From: Sphingobium sp. AP50 | Lineage (GTDB): Bacteria; Pseudomonadota; Alphaproteobacteria; Sphingomonadales; Sphingomonadaceae | Direction of reading: 5' to 3' | Length of the DNA: 64,000 bases | Assembly: GCF_900109095.1 (NCBI RefSeq) | Contig: NZ_FNYZ01000008.1 | Coordinates: 1 to 64,000, forward strand | Shown here: positions 7,637 through 16,432 of the stretch, piece after piece | Layout of the letters: every line of letters starts with the position of its first letter | Position numbering within the stretch: position 1 is the stretch's first letter | Position numbers and translations under genes: made by a program | The notes under the pieces: model-generated | Databases searched by the model: none | The model's input: only the letters and a program-made list of their open reading frames with translations | What the model was told of the DNA's origin: nothing

Positions 7637-8865
7637 AGTCGATGGGACCGATCCCGGCCTGGTTCGCAGCGGAAGAGGGCATGTTGCTGATCGGCGGTTG
7701 CGGTGCGGCCAGTCTGGTGGATGAAGCGGGCGATACGCCGCTTTTCGTCTATGACATGGATATCGTCGGCGCGCAGGTGCGTCGTTTCCGGAGTGCCATG
7801 CCCGATGCGCTGCACCTCCATTATGCGGTGAAGGCCAATCCCTATGCGCCGTTGCTGGCGCGGATGGCGGGGCTGATCGACGGTTTCGATATCGCGTCGG
7901 GTGGCGAACTGGACATGGCGCTCGGCGCCGGGATGGCACCCGACCACATCAGCTTCGCCGGGCCGGGCAAGCGCAATGACGAACTGGAGGCCGCGATCTT
8001 CGCGGGCGCCACCATCCATCTGGAATCGGAGGGGGAAGGGCGCCGCGCGCTCGCCGCAGCGGAAAAGGTCGGCAAGACGCCGCGTCTGGCTGTGCGGGTA
8101 AACCCGGATTTCGATCTGAAGGGATCGGGAATGAAGATGGGCGGCGGTGCCAAGCCCTTTGGCGTCGACGCCGATCGGGCGGGTGCGCTGGCGCGGGCGA
8201 TGATCGATGCCGGGGCGGACTGGCGGGGCTGGCATATCTTCGCGGGCAGCCAGAATCTCGATCCCGCGGCGATCATCGCAACGCAATCGGCGACGATCGC
8301 TCTGGCAGCGCGATTGTCGGATCAAATCGGCACGGCGCCGCCGCTGGTCAATCTGGGCGGCGGCTTTGGCCTCGCCTATTTCCCCGGCGACGAACGACTC
8401 GATATCCGGCCGATCGGCGTGGCGCTGGACAGCGAAATGAACAGTTTGCCCGATATTCTCAAAACCAGCGAATTCGCGATCGAACTGGGGCGCTGGCTGG
8501 TGGGGGAGGCGGGTGTCTATCTGACCCGCGTCGTCGATGTGAAGACCAGTCAGGGCGAAATCTTCGTCGTGGTCGATGGCGGCCTGCATCATCAATTGGC
8601 GGCCAGCGGCAATTTCGGCACCGTCGTCCGCCGCAACTATCCGATCGCGATCGCCAATCGCTTCGGCGCGTCGCCTGTGCCCGATCCGGTGACGGTGGTA
8701 GGGTGCCTGTGCACTCCGATCGACCGTCTGGGCGACAAGGTGGCGTTGCCACCTGTGCAGGAAGGCGATCTGGTCGCGATCTTTCTGGCGGGGGCTTATG
8801 GCGCGTCGGCTAGTCCTTCCGCATTTCTAGGGCATCCAAGTCCTCGCGAACTTTTACTTGGCTGA
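7633..8865 (+). CDS. PLP-dependent decarboxylase, exosortase A-associated
   Basis: A 410-residue fold-type III decarboxylase of the LysA/ornithine decarboxylase group. The PLP lysine is in HYAVKANPY (Lys67), the phosphate-binding glycine stretch is NLGGGFGL, and the C-terminal CLCTPIDRLG segment holds the conserved cysteine. It matches the TIGR03099 type found only in XrtA loci. It would decarboxylate an amino acid or amino-acyl thioester; pairing with the ligase and carrier protein suggests an amine-containing modifier of the polysaccharide or envelope. The product is not determinable from sequence. Confidence 0.88.
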   Translation: MKSMGPIPAWFAAEEGMLLIGGCGAASLVDEAGDTPLFVYDMDIVGAQVRRFRSAMPDALHLHYAVKANPYAPLLARMAGLIDGFDIASGGELDMALGAGMAPDHISFAGPGKRNDELEAAIFAGATIHLESEGEGRRALAAAEKVGKTPRLAVRVNPDFDLKGSGMKMGGGAKPFGVDADRAGALARAMIDAGADWRGWHIFAGSQNLDPAAIIATQSATIALAARLSDQIGTAPPLVNLGGGFGLAYFPGDERLDIRPIGVALDSEMNSLPDILKTSEFAIELGRWLVGEAGVYLTRVVDVKTSQGEIFVVVDGGLHHQLAASGNFGTVVRRNYPIAIANRFGASPVPDPVTVVGCLCTPIDRLGDKVALPPVQEGDLVAIFLAGAYGASASPSAFLGHPSPRELLLG

Positions 8866-8997
8866 TTTGTGCACTATTTAACTCCTAACGGTATCTTTAC
8901 CCTTTGGCGGCACAAGAAGCCCAAAGCCATGTGCTGGCAGGCGACCGTTCCCTTTTGCGGCGGCCCGTTGCGCACGGCTCTTCAAAGGGGTTGGACT
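8866..8997 (+). promoter_or_regulatory. Region likely holding the promoter of the export/kinase operon
   Basis: These 132 bases separate the decarboxylase gene from the export lipoprotein gene. The first part is AT-rich for this genome (tgcactatttaactcctaac), unlike the overlapped junctions downstream. No convincing -35/-10 pair or terminator was identified, so this is a positional inference. Confidence 0.3.
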
Positions 8998-9642
8998 ATG
9001 CGTTTCATGTCGGTTTCCAGACTTCTGATCGGTGCGTCGCTGCCTGCGGTCGCCCTGTCGGGCTGCGCCACGGCGCCGTCAGGACCGCAATTGCCGCCGG
9101 CCTCCTTCGTGTCGACGCAGGAAGGGCCGGGCGAGGAATATGTCATCGGCCCGCTCGATGACCTGACCATCTTCGTGTGGCGTAACCCCGAACTGGGGGC
9201 GAAGGTACAGGTGCGCCCGGATGGCCGCATCACCACGCCGCTGATCACCGACATGCCGGCCGTGGGCAAGACGCCCAAGATGCTGGCCGAGGATATCAAG
9301 CTGGCGCTGACGCAATATATCGAAAATCCGCTGGTGTCGGTCATCGTCAACAATTTCAACGGCACCTACAGCCAGCAGGTGCGGATTGTCGGCGCGACCG
9401 AAAAGCCCGCCTCCATTCCCTATCGCGCGAACATGACCCTGCTCGACGCGATGATCTCCGTCGGTGGCCTGTCCGAATATGCGGCGGGCAACCGCGCGCG
9501 CCTCATCCGTTTCGACAAGGCGACCGGTAAGCAGAAGGAATATCAGGTCCGCCTCACCGACCTGCTCAAGAAGGGCGATACGCGCGCCAATGTGCAGCTC
9601 GCGCCCGGTGACGTCATCATCATTCCGGAAAGCATGTTCTGA
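8998..9642 (+). CDS. Polysaccharide export lipoprotein (Wza-like), XrtA-associated
   Basis: The ATG at 8998 starts a lipoprotein signal: MRFMSVSRLLIGASLPA, then a VALSGC lipobox whose cysteine is residue 22. The longer frame from 8869 would bury this signal and is rejected. The mature part (about 190 residues) has the Poly_export domain (YVIGPLDDLTIFVWRNPEL, VRPDGRITTPLI) and a SLBB-type region (VRIVGATEKPASIPY). It is much shorter than enterobacterial Wza, as usual for TIGR03027 proteins. It would form or gate the outer-membrane channel for the polymer, working with the chain-length protein encoded 2 bases downstream. Confidence 0.88.
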   Translation: MRFMSVSRLLIGASLPAVALSGCATAPSGPQLPPASFVSTQEGPGEEYVIGPLDDLTIFVWRNPELGAKVQVRPDGRITTPLITDMPAVGKTPKMLAEDIKLALTQYIENPLVSVIVNNFNGTYSQQVRIVGATEKPASIPYRANMTLLDAMISVGGLSEYAAGNRARLIRFDKATGKQKEYQVRLTDLLKKGDTRANVQLAPGDVIIIPESMF

Positions 9643-9644
9643 TC

Positions 9645-11165
9645 ATGGCGGGCCTTTACGACGAACTGCTTGTCCTCCTCCATGGCATATGGAGCCGCCG
9701 CTGGATCGCGCTGGGCGTGGCCTGGGGCGTCTGCATGCTGGGCTGGCTGGGCGTGGCGCTCATCCCCAACAGCTATCAGTCCAAGGCGCGGGTCTATGTG
9801 AACACCCAGTCGCTGCTGGAGGACAAGATCGGCATCACCCAGGTCCAGTCCCAGCAGGATCTGGACCGGGTGCGCAGCACGCTGGCCAGCGCCGAGAATC
9901 TGGAAAAGGTGGTGCGCGACACCGACCTGTCCCAGTCGGTGTCCGGTCCGCGCGATATCGCCGCGAAGATCACCAAGCTGCGTGAGAATATCACCGTCAT
10001 GGCGCAGGCCGATCCCAGCATGATCGACATCAGCGCCATCTCCGCCGATTCCAGCCTGTCGGACGGGGCCAATGCGCGCATCGCCCAGCAGGTGGTGCAG
10101 AAGCTGATCGACATCTTCCAGGAAGAAAATCTGTCGGGCGACCGCAACCAGACCAAGCAGAGCCTGGCCTTCCTCGACCAGCAGATTGCCGCACGCGGCA
10201 AGCAACTGGAGGCGGCCGACCAGCGCCGTGTCGAATTCGCCCAGCGCTATATCGGCCTGCTACCCGGTGCCGGGTCGATCAGTCAGCGCATGGACGCGGC
10301 CCGCGCGGAAATCAGCAACATCGATTCGCAGCTTGTGCAGGCGCAAAGCGCGCTCAGCGCGATGAACGGCCAGTTGGCCGGTACGCCGGCAACCCTGCCG
10401 GGCACGACCGCAACGGGCGGCGTGTCGCCGCTGGCGCAGGCGCAATCGAACCTGGCGTCCATGCGCGCGCGCGGCTGGACCGCCAGCCATCCCGATGTGA
10501 TCGCTGCCCAGCGTGAGGTCGATGCCCTGCGCAAGGCGGGTGGCGGCAGCGCGGCTGCGGCTGGCAGCACGCCCAATCCCGCCTATCTGTCGATCAAGTC
10601 GATGCAGGCCGACCGCGCCGCCACGGTGCAGGCGCTCAGCACGCGCAAGGCGCAGTTGCAGGGCGACCTCAACACCATGATGTCCAAGCAGGTGAACGAG
10701 CCGGGCGTCGCGTCGGAACAGGAAAAGATCGAAAGCGACTATGCCGCGCTCAAGGCGCAATATGACAAGCTGGCGGCCGATCGCGAGGAAATCCGTCTGC
10801 GTGGCGACGTGAAGACCGAAACTGGCTCCGTCCAGTTCCGCGTCATCCAGCCGCCCAGCACCCCGACGGCGCCCTCCGCGCCCAACCGGCCGCTGCTGCT
10901 GCTGGGCGTGCTGATCGTGGGGATCGGCGCGGGTGTCGGTGTCGCCTTCGCTCTGGGACAGCTCAAGGGCACGTTCCCGACTGCCGCGCGGCTGGAAAAG
11001 GCGATCGGCCTGCCGGTCGCCGGATCGATCAGCCAGACGGTCAGCGCGGCGCAGGTCGCGATCGACCGGCAGCGCATGAAATGGTTTGCGGGGGCAAGCG
11101 GTGGTCTGGCCGCCGTCTGCCTGCTGCTGATCGTCGTTGAATTTGTCCAGCGTGGTATGGCGTGA
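9645..11165 (+). CDS. Polysaccharide chain-length determinant (Wzz/GumC type), XrtA-associated
   Basis: A 506-residue inner-membrane protein. An N-terminal transmembrane helix is at about residues 20-38, a long periplasmic region with coiled-coil character (roughly 160-380, rich in Gln, Ala and Glu) follows, and a second helix starts near 415 after the proline-rich PPSTPTAPSAPNRP. A further helix lies at about 480-500. This is the layout of the TIGR03007 family, which sets polymer length and bridges to the export channel. It lacks its own kinase domain; the next gene, overlapping by 4 bases, supplies it. Confidence 0.88.
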   Translation: MAGLYDELLVLLHGIWSRRWIALGVAWGVCMLGWLGVALIPNSYQSKARVYVNTQSLLEDKIGITQVQSQQDLDRVRSTLASAENLEKVVRDTDLSQSVSGPRDIAAKITKLRENITVMAQADPSMIDISAISADSSLSDGANARIAQQVVQKLIDIFQEENLSGDRNQTKQSLAFLDQQIAARGKQLEAADQRRVEFAQRYIGLLPGAGSISQRMDAARAEISNIDSQLVQAQSALSAMNGQLAGTPATLPGTTATGGVSPLAQAQSNLASMRARGWTASHPDVIAAQREVDALRKAGGGSAAAAGSTPNPAYLSIKSMQADRAATVQALSTRKAQLQGDLNTMMSKQVNEPGVASEQEKIESDYAALKAQYDKLAADREEIRLRGDVKTETGSVQFRVIQPPSTPTAPSAPNRPLLLLGVLIVGIGAGVGVAFALGQLKGTFPTAARLEKAIGLPVAGSISQTVSAAQVAIDRQRMKWFAGASGGLAAVCLLLIVVEFVQRGMA

Positions 11166-12130
11166 AGGATCCGGACAAGATGAACCAGCATACCCCCATC
11201 AAGGGTCGGGGATCGCTGATCGAGCGGGCCACCGAAATCTATGATTTCAACGCCGCGCTGCGCGGGCGTGCCGCGCCTGCCGTCGATGTGCCTGCGGACC
11301 TGCCGCCTGCGCCCGCGCCGATCGCTGCCGCGCCCGCCATGCAGGCGCCTATGACGCCGGCTGCACCGATCGTGCCGCCCGCTTATCGCGCGCCCGACTG
11401 GACCGGGCCGAAGCAGCCGATCGATCGGATCGCGCTAAGCGAAGCGGGTTTCATCCGCCCGGATGGTCCGGTGACGGCGATGAGCGAGGAGTTTCGCCTG
11501 CTCAAGCGTGACCTGCTGAGCCAGCTTCGCGATAACAAGCGCGGCAATCGCATTCTCGTCTGCTCCGCCCATAGCGGCGAGGGCAAGAGCTTCTGCGCTA
11601 TCAATCTGGCGCTCAGCCTGGCGGCGGAAAAGGACAGGGAAATCCTGCTGGTCGATGCCGATTTCGGCAAGCCGGGCATTCCCGCCAAGCTGGGTCTGGA
11701 GGCGGGCCCCGGCCTGATGGATGCACTCGCCGATCCGATGATCACGATCGAGGACTGCGTTATCCGCACGGATATCCCCTCATTGTCTGTCCTGCCCGCC
11801 GGGCAGCGCAGCAACAATGACACCGAATATCTGGCGTCCGCCCGGACCGAACAATTGCTGCGCCGTCTGACCGACGGCCGCCCGGACCGCATCCTGATCT
11901 TCGATTCGCCGCCCTTGCTGGCGGCTTCGCCGGCCGCCGAGCTGGCCAGCCATGCGGCCATCGCGCTGCTGGTGGTACGCGCCGACAAGACGACCGAAAG
12001 CGCGCTGCGTGATGCGGCGGGCATGCTCAAGGGCGGGGCGCAGGTTCAGCTTCTGTTGAACGCAGTCCGCTTCAGGGGCGGTGGCCGCCGGTTCGGCAGC
12101 TATTATGCCAAGGGGGATAACCAGTCATGA
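11162..12130 (+). CDS. BY-type tyrosine autokinase, XrtA-associated
   Basis: A 322-residue cytoplasmic ATPase, with GTG at 11162 overlapping the upstream stop. The first 80 residues are Pro/Ala-rich and probably disordered. Walker A is HSGEGKS (about 137-143), Walker A' is LLVDADFGKPG, and Walker B is RILIFDSPPLL. It ends with a short tail containing an adjacent Tyr pair (GSYY), a modest version of the autophosphorylated Tyr cluster. The family (TIGR03018) regulates polymer assembly through the chain-length protein. It is part of the overlapping gene series; the next gene also starts within its stop (ATGA). Confidence 0.88.
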   Translation: MKDPDKMNQHTPIKGRGSLIERATEIYDFNAALRGRAAPAVDVPADLPPAPAPIAAAPAMQAPMTPAAPIVPPAYRAPDWTGPKQPIDRIALSEAGFIRPDGPVTAMSEEFRLLKRDLLSQLRDNKRGNRILVCSAHSGEGKSFCAINLALSLAAEKDREILLVDADFGKPGIPAKLGLEAGPGLMDALADPMITIEDCVIRTDIPSLSVLPAGQRSNNDTEYLASARTEQLLRRLTDGRPDRILIFDSPPLLAASPAAELASHAAIALLVVRADKTTESALRDAAGMLKGGAQVQLLLNAVRFRGGGRRFGSYYAKGDNQS

Positions 12131-13722
12131 CCGTCCGGCAGATGTTAGCGGGCGCGTCGCTCGCCGCGCTGGCTGTCGCTACGCCCGCGCTTGCCCAGTC
12201 GGGCACGGAAAAGCGCACCAGCGTCACGCCCTATATCGGCATTGATCAGGTCGTAGCTGGCCCGATCAAGGGTGATGGCGATGTGCTGACCTATACCAAT
12301 GTCACCGCTGGCGTCACGGCTGAGGTGAAGACCCGCCGCGTCGAAGCGGCGGTCGACCTGCAATATAATCACAGCTTCGGCTGGGGACCGGCGACCGATC
12401 AGGATGTGCTGACCGGCGTGGGCCATGCCACGGTCAATGTCGCACGGGGCCTGTCTATCCAGAGCGGCGGGCTGGCAACGCGCGTGCGCACCGATGGCCT
12501 GTCGGGCGCGGCGACGCAGCGCGATACCTATACCAGCCAGGTCTGGTCCGGCTATGTCGGCCCGGCCTATACGACGCAACTGGGCGACTTCAACGTCAAC
12601 GCCTCTTATCGCCTCGGCTATGCGCGGGTCGATGACGGCACGAACCTGAATGACGGCAATGCCCAATATAACGGCTCCTTCGCCGATAGCTGGACCCATA
12701 GCCTGACCGGATCGATCGGCTTTTCGCCGGACACGGTGCTGCCGGGCGTGGGGCTGACGGCCAGTGCGGGCTATGACCGGGAAGATGCCAGCCAGCTCGA
12801 CCAGCGGTTCGAGGATGCCTGGGGCCGTGTCGACGCGACCGTGCCGGTGACGCAGACCGTCGCACTGGTCGGCGGTGTCGGCTATGAAGAAATCAAGATC
12901 AGCCAGCGCTCGCCCGTTCTGGACGAAGATGGCACGCCGCTGATCCGCAACGGTCGCTATGTCACCGACAAAAGCTCGCCGCGCGCGCTGATCTATAATT
13001 TCGACGATATCATCTGGGATGTCGGCGTTTTGTGGCGGCCCAATCACCGCACCTCGCTTCAGGCGCGGGTGGGCGAGCGCTATGGCGGCATGACCTATCA
13101 GGGCAGCTTCGTCTGGCAGGGCCATGACAGCAGTTTCGCGCTGATCGTGTTCGACGGCATCGACAGTTTCGGCCGCATGATCAGCGCCGATGTGGCGGCG
13201 TTGTCGGGCAGCAGCTTCGACGTCGCGCGCAATCCCTTCACCGGCGATATCACCGGTTGCGCTTTCTCCACCACCGGGGGCGGTCAGTGCTTCAACGATG
13301 CGCTGGCGGGCATCACCGATGCCAATTTCCGCTATCGCGGCGTGTCGGCGCAATATTCGCGGCGGCGTGGCCCCTGGGGCTTTGGCCTTGGCGCAGGCTA
13401 TTCGCAGCGCAAGTTCATCACGCCTGAAGGGCAGACGGTGCTGATCCGTGGGTCGCGGGATGAAAACTGGTACGGCAACGGATCAGTCACCTATGCGGTC
13501 AGCGATCGCGACAGCATCGATCTGGTGACCTATATCAACTATTATAATGCCAGTGGTGGGCGGCCCGACGTACTCAACTATGGTGCGTTCAGCAGCTATT
13601 ATAAAAGTTTGACCCGTCGTCTGTCGGGTTCCGTCTCTCTTGGTTTGGACGGCGTACAGGCGGACGATATCGACACCATCATCAGCGGCATGGGGCAGGT
13701 CGGCCTGCGCTACAGCTTCTGA
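12127..13722 (+). CDS. Outer-membrane beta-barrel protein, XrtA-associated (TIGR03016-like)
   Basis: A 531-residue exported protein with a signal peptide cut near ALAQ-SG (about residue 24). The mature part is built of alternating aromatic/hydrophobic strands (GYVGPAYTTQLGDF, NVNASYRLGYARVD) and ends in an aromatic residue in MGQVGLRYSF, the classical signature of a barrel recognised by the Bam machinery. Proteins of this kind sit in nearly every XrtA locus between the kinase and ATPase genes. Its job is probably in polymer passage across the outer membrane; this is inference from position. Confidence 0.8.
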   Translation: MTVRQMLAGASLAALAVATPALAQSGTEKRTSVTPYIGIDQVVAGPIKGDGDVLTYTNVTAGVTAEVKTRRVEAAVDLQYNHSFGWGPATDQDVLTGVGHATVNVARGLSIQSGGLATRVRTDGLSGAATQRDTYTSQVWSGYVGPAYTTQLGDFNVNASYRLGYARVDDGTNLNDGNAQYNGSFADSWTHSLTGSIGFSPDTVLPGVGLTASAGYDREDASQLDQRFEDAWGRVDATVPVTQTVALVGGVGYEEIKISQRSPVLDEDGTPLIRNGRYVTDKSSPRALIYNFDDIIWDVGVLWRPNHRTSLQARVGERYGGMTYQGSFVWQGHDSSFALIVFDGIDSFGRMISADVAALSGSSFDVARNPFTGDITGCAFSTTGGGQCFNDALAGITDANFRYRGVSAQYSRRRGPWGFGLGAGYSQRKFITPEGQTVLIRGSRDENWYGNGSVTYAVSDRDSIDLVTYINYYNASGGRPDVLNYGAFSSYYKSLTRRLSGSVSLGLDGVQADDIDTIISGMGQVGLRYSF

Positions 13723-13745
13723 CGGGTCGCCTGGGAGACGAAGAG

Positions 13746-15566
13746 ATGTACGATCAATTCTACGGTTTGCAGGGCCGCCCGTTCCAACTGACGCCCGACC
13801 CGCATTATTATTTCGAGAGCGCGACGCACCGCAAGGCGCTGTCCTATCTCGGCTATGGGCTGGCGCAGGGGGAAGGCTTCATCGTCATCACCGGCGACAT
13901 CGGCGCAGGCAAGACCACCCTGGTCGGCCATCTGATGCAGACGATCGATCCGGCCCGCCTGACCGCGGTCAAGATCGTGTCGACGCAGGTGGAGGGCGAC
14001 GACATGCTGCGCCTCGCCGCGCAGAGCTTCGGCCTGGCGACCGATGGCCAGAGCAAGGCAGCGATCCTGCATCAGGTGGAAGGCTTCCTCTACGCGCAGG
14101 CACGGGCAGGGCGTCGCACGCTGCTGATCGTGGACGAGGCGCAGAACCTCCCGGTTTCGGCGGTCGAGGAATTGCGGATGCTGTCCAACTTCCAGTTGGG
14201 CGGGCAATCGCTGCTTCAGATTTTCCTGCTGGGCCAGCCGGAGTTTCGCGATCTCATCCGCTCGCCGGAACTGGAACAGTTGCGCCAGCGCGTGATCGCC
14301 ACCCATCATCTGGAACCGATGATGGCGCAGGAGGTCGAACCCTATGTGCTGCATCGGCTGAGCATCGCCGGCTGGAACGGCAATCCGGCCTTCACCCCGG
14401 CGGCCTTCTCGGCGCTCTACGCCGCGACGGGTGGCGTGCCGCGCCGGCTGAACGCGCTGGTGAGCCGCGTGCTGCTGCTCGGCGCGATCGAGCAACTGCA
14501 TCTGATCGATGAGGATGTGGTCGGCGCGGTCGTCGCCGACATGGGTCTGGACGTCGATGTCGCACCCGAACCGGTGGTCGCCTCCACCCTCGATACGGTC
14601 GAGGAATGGGATGCGCCGGAAGAGGACGTGATTGAGGAGGAACCTGTTTCGATCGCTGATCCGATCGAGCCGGAAGAAGCTGTCTCCGTCGCTGAACCGG
14701 AGGAGGAGCCGGCCTTCGCAGCTGCCGAGGTCGATCTGGTAGAAGAAGCGCCCTTCGCGGTGGCTGACGTCGATCGGTTGGAGGACGAAATCGAACTGGT
14801 CGACGAAGTTCCCATGATGGAGAGCGTCGAGCCGGAGACGGAAATTGCCGCGTTCGAACCGGAAGCGGAAGAGGCGGAAGAGGCGGAAGAGCCTGTCGAG
14901 GCCGAAATCGAAGAAACGGAAGAAACCGAAGAAGCTGTCGCTTTCGCTGTTGCTGATACGGTGGAAGAGCCGGAACCCGAAGCAACCCGCCCCGCCTTCC
15001 TGCGCCCGATTGCACTGGTGCAGCAGGAACCGGACGAGGAGGATGCCGAAATCTTCGATCTGCGCGACATCGATACGAGCGCGCGGGTCACGCCCTTCCT
15101 GCGTCCGGTGACGGATGGCAATGTCGCGCCCTTCGCGCCCCCCGTGTCCGAACGGGTGGTGGCATCCTTCGCTGCACCGGTGACGGTGGACGAAAGCGAG
15201 GATGAGCCGGTCGAAGCCTTTGCGGAAGAGGATGAAGCGCTCGAACTGGAGCAGGCCATTGCGGTCGATACCGGCATCGAAACCCTCCGGTCGGACATGC
15301 TGACCGAGATCGAGGCGCTGCGGGCGGAAATCGCGTCGCTGCGCGCGATGCAGGCCCATGCGCCCTTCGCCCAACCCGCGCCGCAGGCGCAGCCGGAAAT
15401 CGATCCCGAAGCGCTCAAGGGCTGCTTCACTTTGATCGAGGAACGACTGGCATCGTTGGAATTTCGGGCCGAGGAACAGGATACGGCGTTGCGCCGCGTG
15501 CTGACCCTGCTGGTCGACTGGGTCGAGCGCGAAGAGCAACTCGCCGACGCGCAGGCCGTCGCCTGA
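13746..15566 (+). CDS. XrtA-associated AAA ATPase (ExeA-like) with a long acidic C-terminal extension
   Basis: A 606-residue protein. Residues 1-270 form the TIGR03015/ExeA-type ATPase: Walker A TGDIGAGKTT (49-58), Walker B LLIVDEAQNL, and a winged-helix-like lid. The family is usually about 350 residues. Here roughly 275-500 is a low-complexity acidic region, very rich in Glu, Val and Pro (EEAEEAEEPVEAEIEETEE), and the last 80 residues form a predicted coiled coil (LTEIEALRAEIASLRAMQ). The acidic stretch may reach through the envelope or bind a partner. It starts at 13746 after a GAGACGAAGAG ribosome site. Confidence 0.88.
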   Translation: MYDQFYGLQGRPFQLTPDPHYYFESATHRKALSYLGYGLAQGEGFIVITGDIGAGKTTLVGHLMQTIDPARLTAVKIVSTQVEGDDMLRLAAQSFGLATDGQSKAAILHQVEGFLYAQARAGRRTLLIVDEAQNLPVSAVEELRMLSNFQLGGQSLLQIFLLGQPEFRDLIRSPELEQLRQRVIATHHLEPMMAQEVEPYVLHRLSIAGWNGNPAFTPAAFSALYAATGGVPRRLNALVSRVLLLGAIEQLHLIDEDVVGAVVADMGLDVDVAPEPVVASTLDTVEEWDAPEEDVIEEEPVSIADPIEPEEAVSVAEPEEEPAFAAAEVDLVEEAPFAVADVDRLEDEIELVDEVPMMESVEPETEIAAFEPEAEEAEEAEEPVEAEIEETEETEEAVAFAVADTVEEPEPEATRPAFLRPIALVQQEPDEEDAEIFDLRDIDTSARVTPFLRPVTDGNVAPFAPPVSERVVASFAAPVTVDESEDEPVEAFAEEDEALELEQAIAVDTGIETLRSDMLTEIEALRAEIASLRAMQAHAPFAQPAPQAQPEIDPEALKGCFTLIEERLASLEFRAEEQDTALRRVLTLLVDWVEREEQLADAQAVA

Positions 15567-15586
15567 CGGCCGGAGGAACAGGCCCG

Positions 15587-16432
15587 ATGCAAAATGCCCT
15601 GTCGGTCGATGTCGAGGACTGGTTCCAGGTTGGCGCGTTCGAGCGCACGATCCGCCGCGCCGACTGGGATGGCCTGACCCACCGGGTCGAGGGCAACAGC
15701 GATGCGGTGCTGGACCTGTTCGCGGCGGCTGGGGTCAAGGCGACCTTCTTCACGCTGGGCTGGGTGGCCGAACGCTATCCCGCGCTGATGCGCCGGATCG
15801 CGGATGCCGGGCATGAAGTGGCCAGCCATGGCTATGACCATGCCCGCGTCTTCACCTTCACGCCGGAGGAGTTTCGCGCCGACCTGCGCAAATCGCGCGC
15901 CATATTGGAGGATGCCAGCGGGCAGGCGGTGACGGGCTATCGCGCGCCCAGCTTCTCGATCGATCCGCGTACCCCCTGGGCGCACGGCATATTGGCGGAA
16001 GAAGGCTATCGCTATTCCTCCAGCGTCGCGCCGATCCGGCACGATCATTATGGCTGGCCGGATTCGCCGCGTTTCGCCTGGAAGCCGGTCAAGGATTCGC
16101 CGCTGGTCGAACTGCCGGTGACGACCGCCAAATGGGGCAAGCGCACCTTGGCGGCGGGCGGCGGCGGCTTTTTCCGTCTCTTGCCCTATGGCTTTTCGCG
16201 CTGGGCGATCCGGCAGGTGAATGAACAGGCGGGGCGGCCCGCCATCATCTATTTCCACCCCTGGGAAATCGACCCGGATCAGCCGCGCGTGCTCGATGCC
16301 CCGCTGCGATCAAAGCTGCGCCATTATAGCAATCTGTCGGTCATGGCGGCCAAGCTGCGTCGGTTGACCAGCGACTTCGACTGGACCCGCGTCGATGCGC
16401 TGGTGGAGGCGGAGGTCGCGCGCGCATCATGA
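15587..16432 (+). CDS. Polysaccharide deacetylase, XrtA-associated
   Basis: A 281-residue NodB-fold enzyme. Metal-binding residues are visible in LSVDVEDWFQ (the aspartates) and ASHGYDH (the HxxxH pair); YRAPSFSID and the later IIYFHPWEID supply further active-site positions. It matches the TIGR03006 family of XrtA loci and would remove acetyl groups from N-acetyl sugars of the exopolysaccharide. It has no signal peptide, so it may act on lipid-linked intermediates. It overlaps the next gene by 4 bases. Confidence 0.88.
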   Translation: MQNALSVDVEDWFQVGAFERTIRRADWDGLTHRVEGNSDAVLDLFAAAGVKATFFTLGWVAERYPALMRRIADAGHEVASHGYDHARVFTFTPEEFRADLRKSRAILEDASGQAVTGYRAPSFSIDPRTPWAHGILAEEGYRYSSSVAPIRHDHYGWPDSPRFAWKPVKDSPLVELPVTTAKWGKRTLAAGGGGFFRLLPYGFSRWAIRQVNEQAGRPAIIYFHPWEIDPDQPRVLDAPLRSKLRHYSNLSVMAAKLRRLTSDFDWTRVDALVEAEVARAS

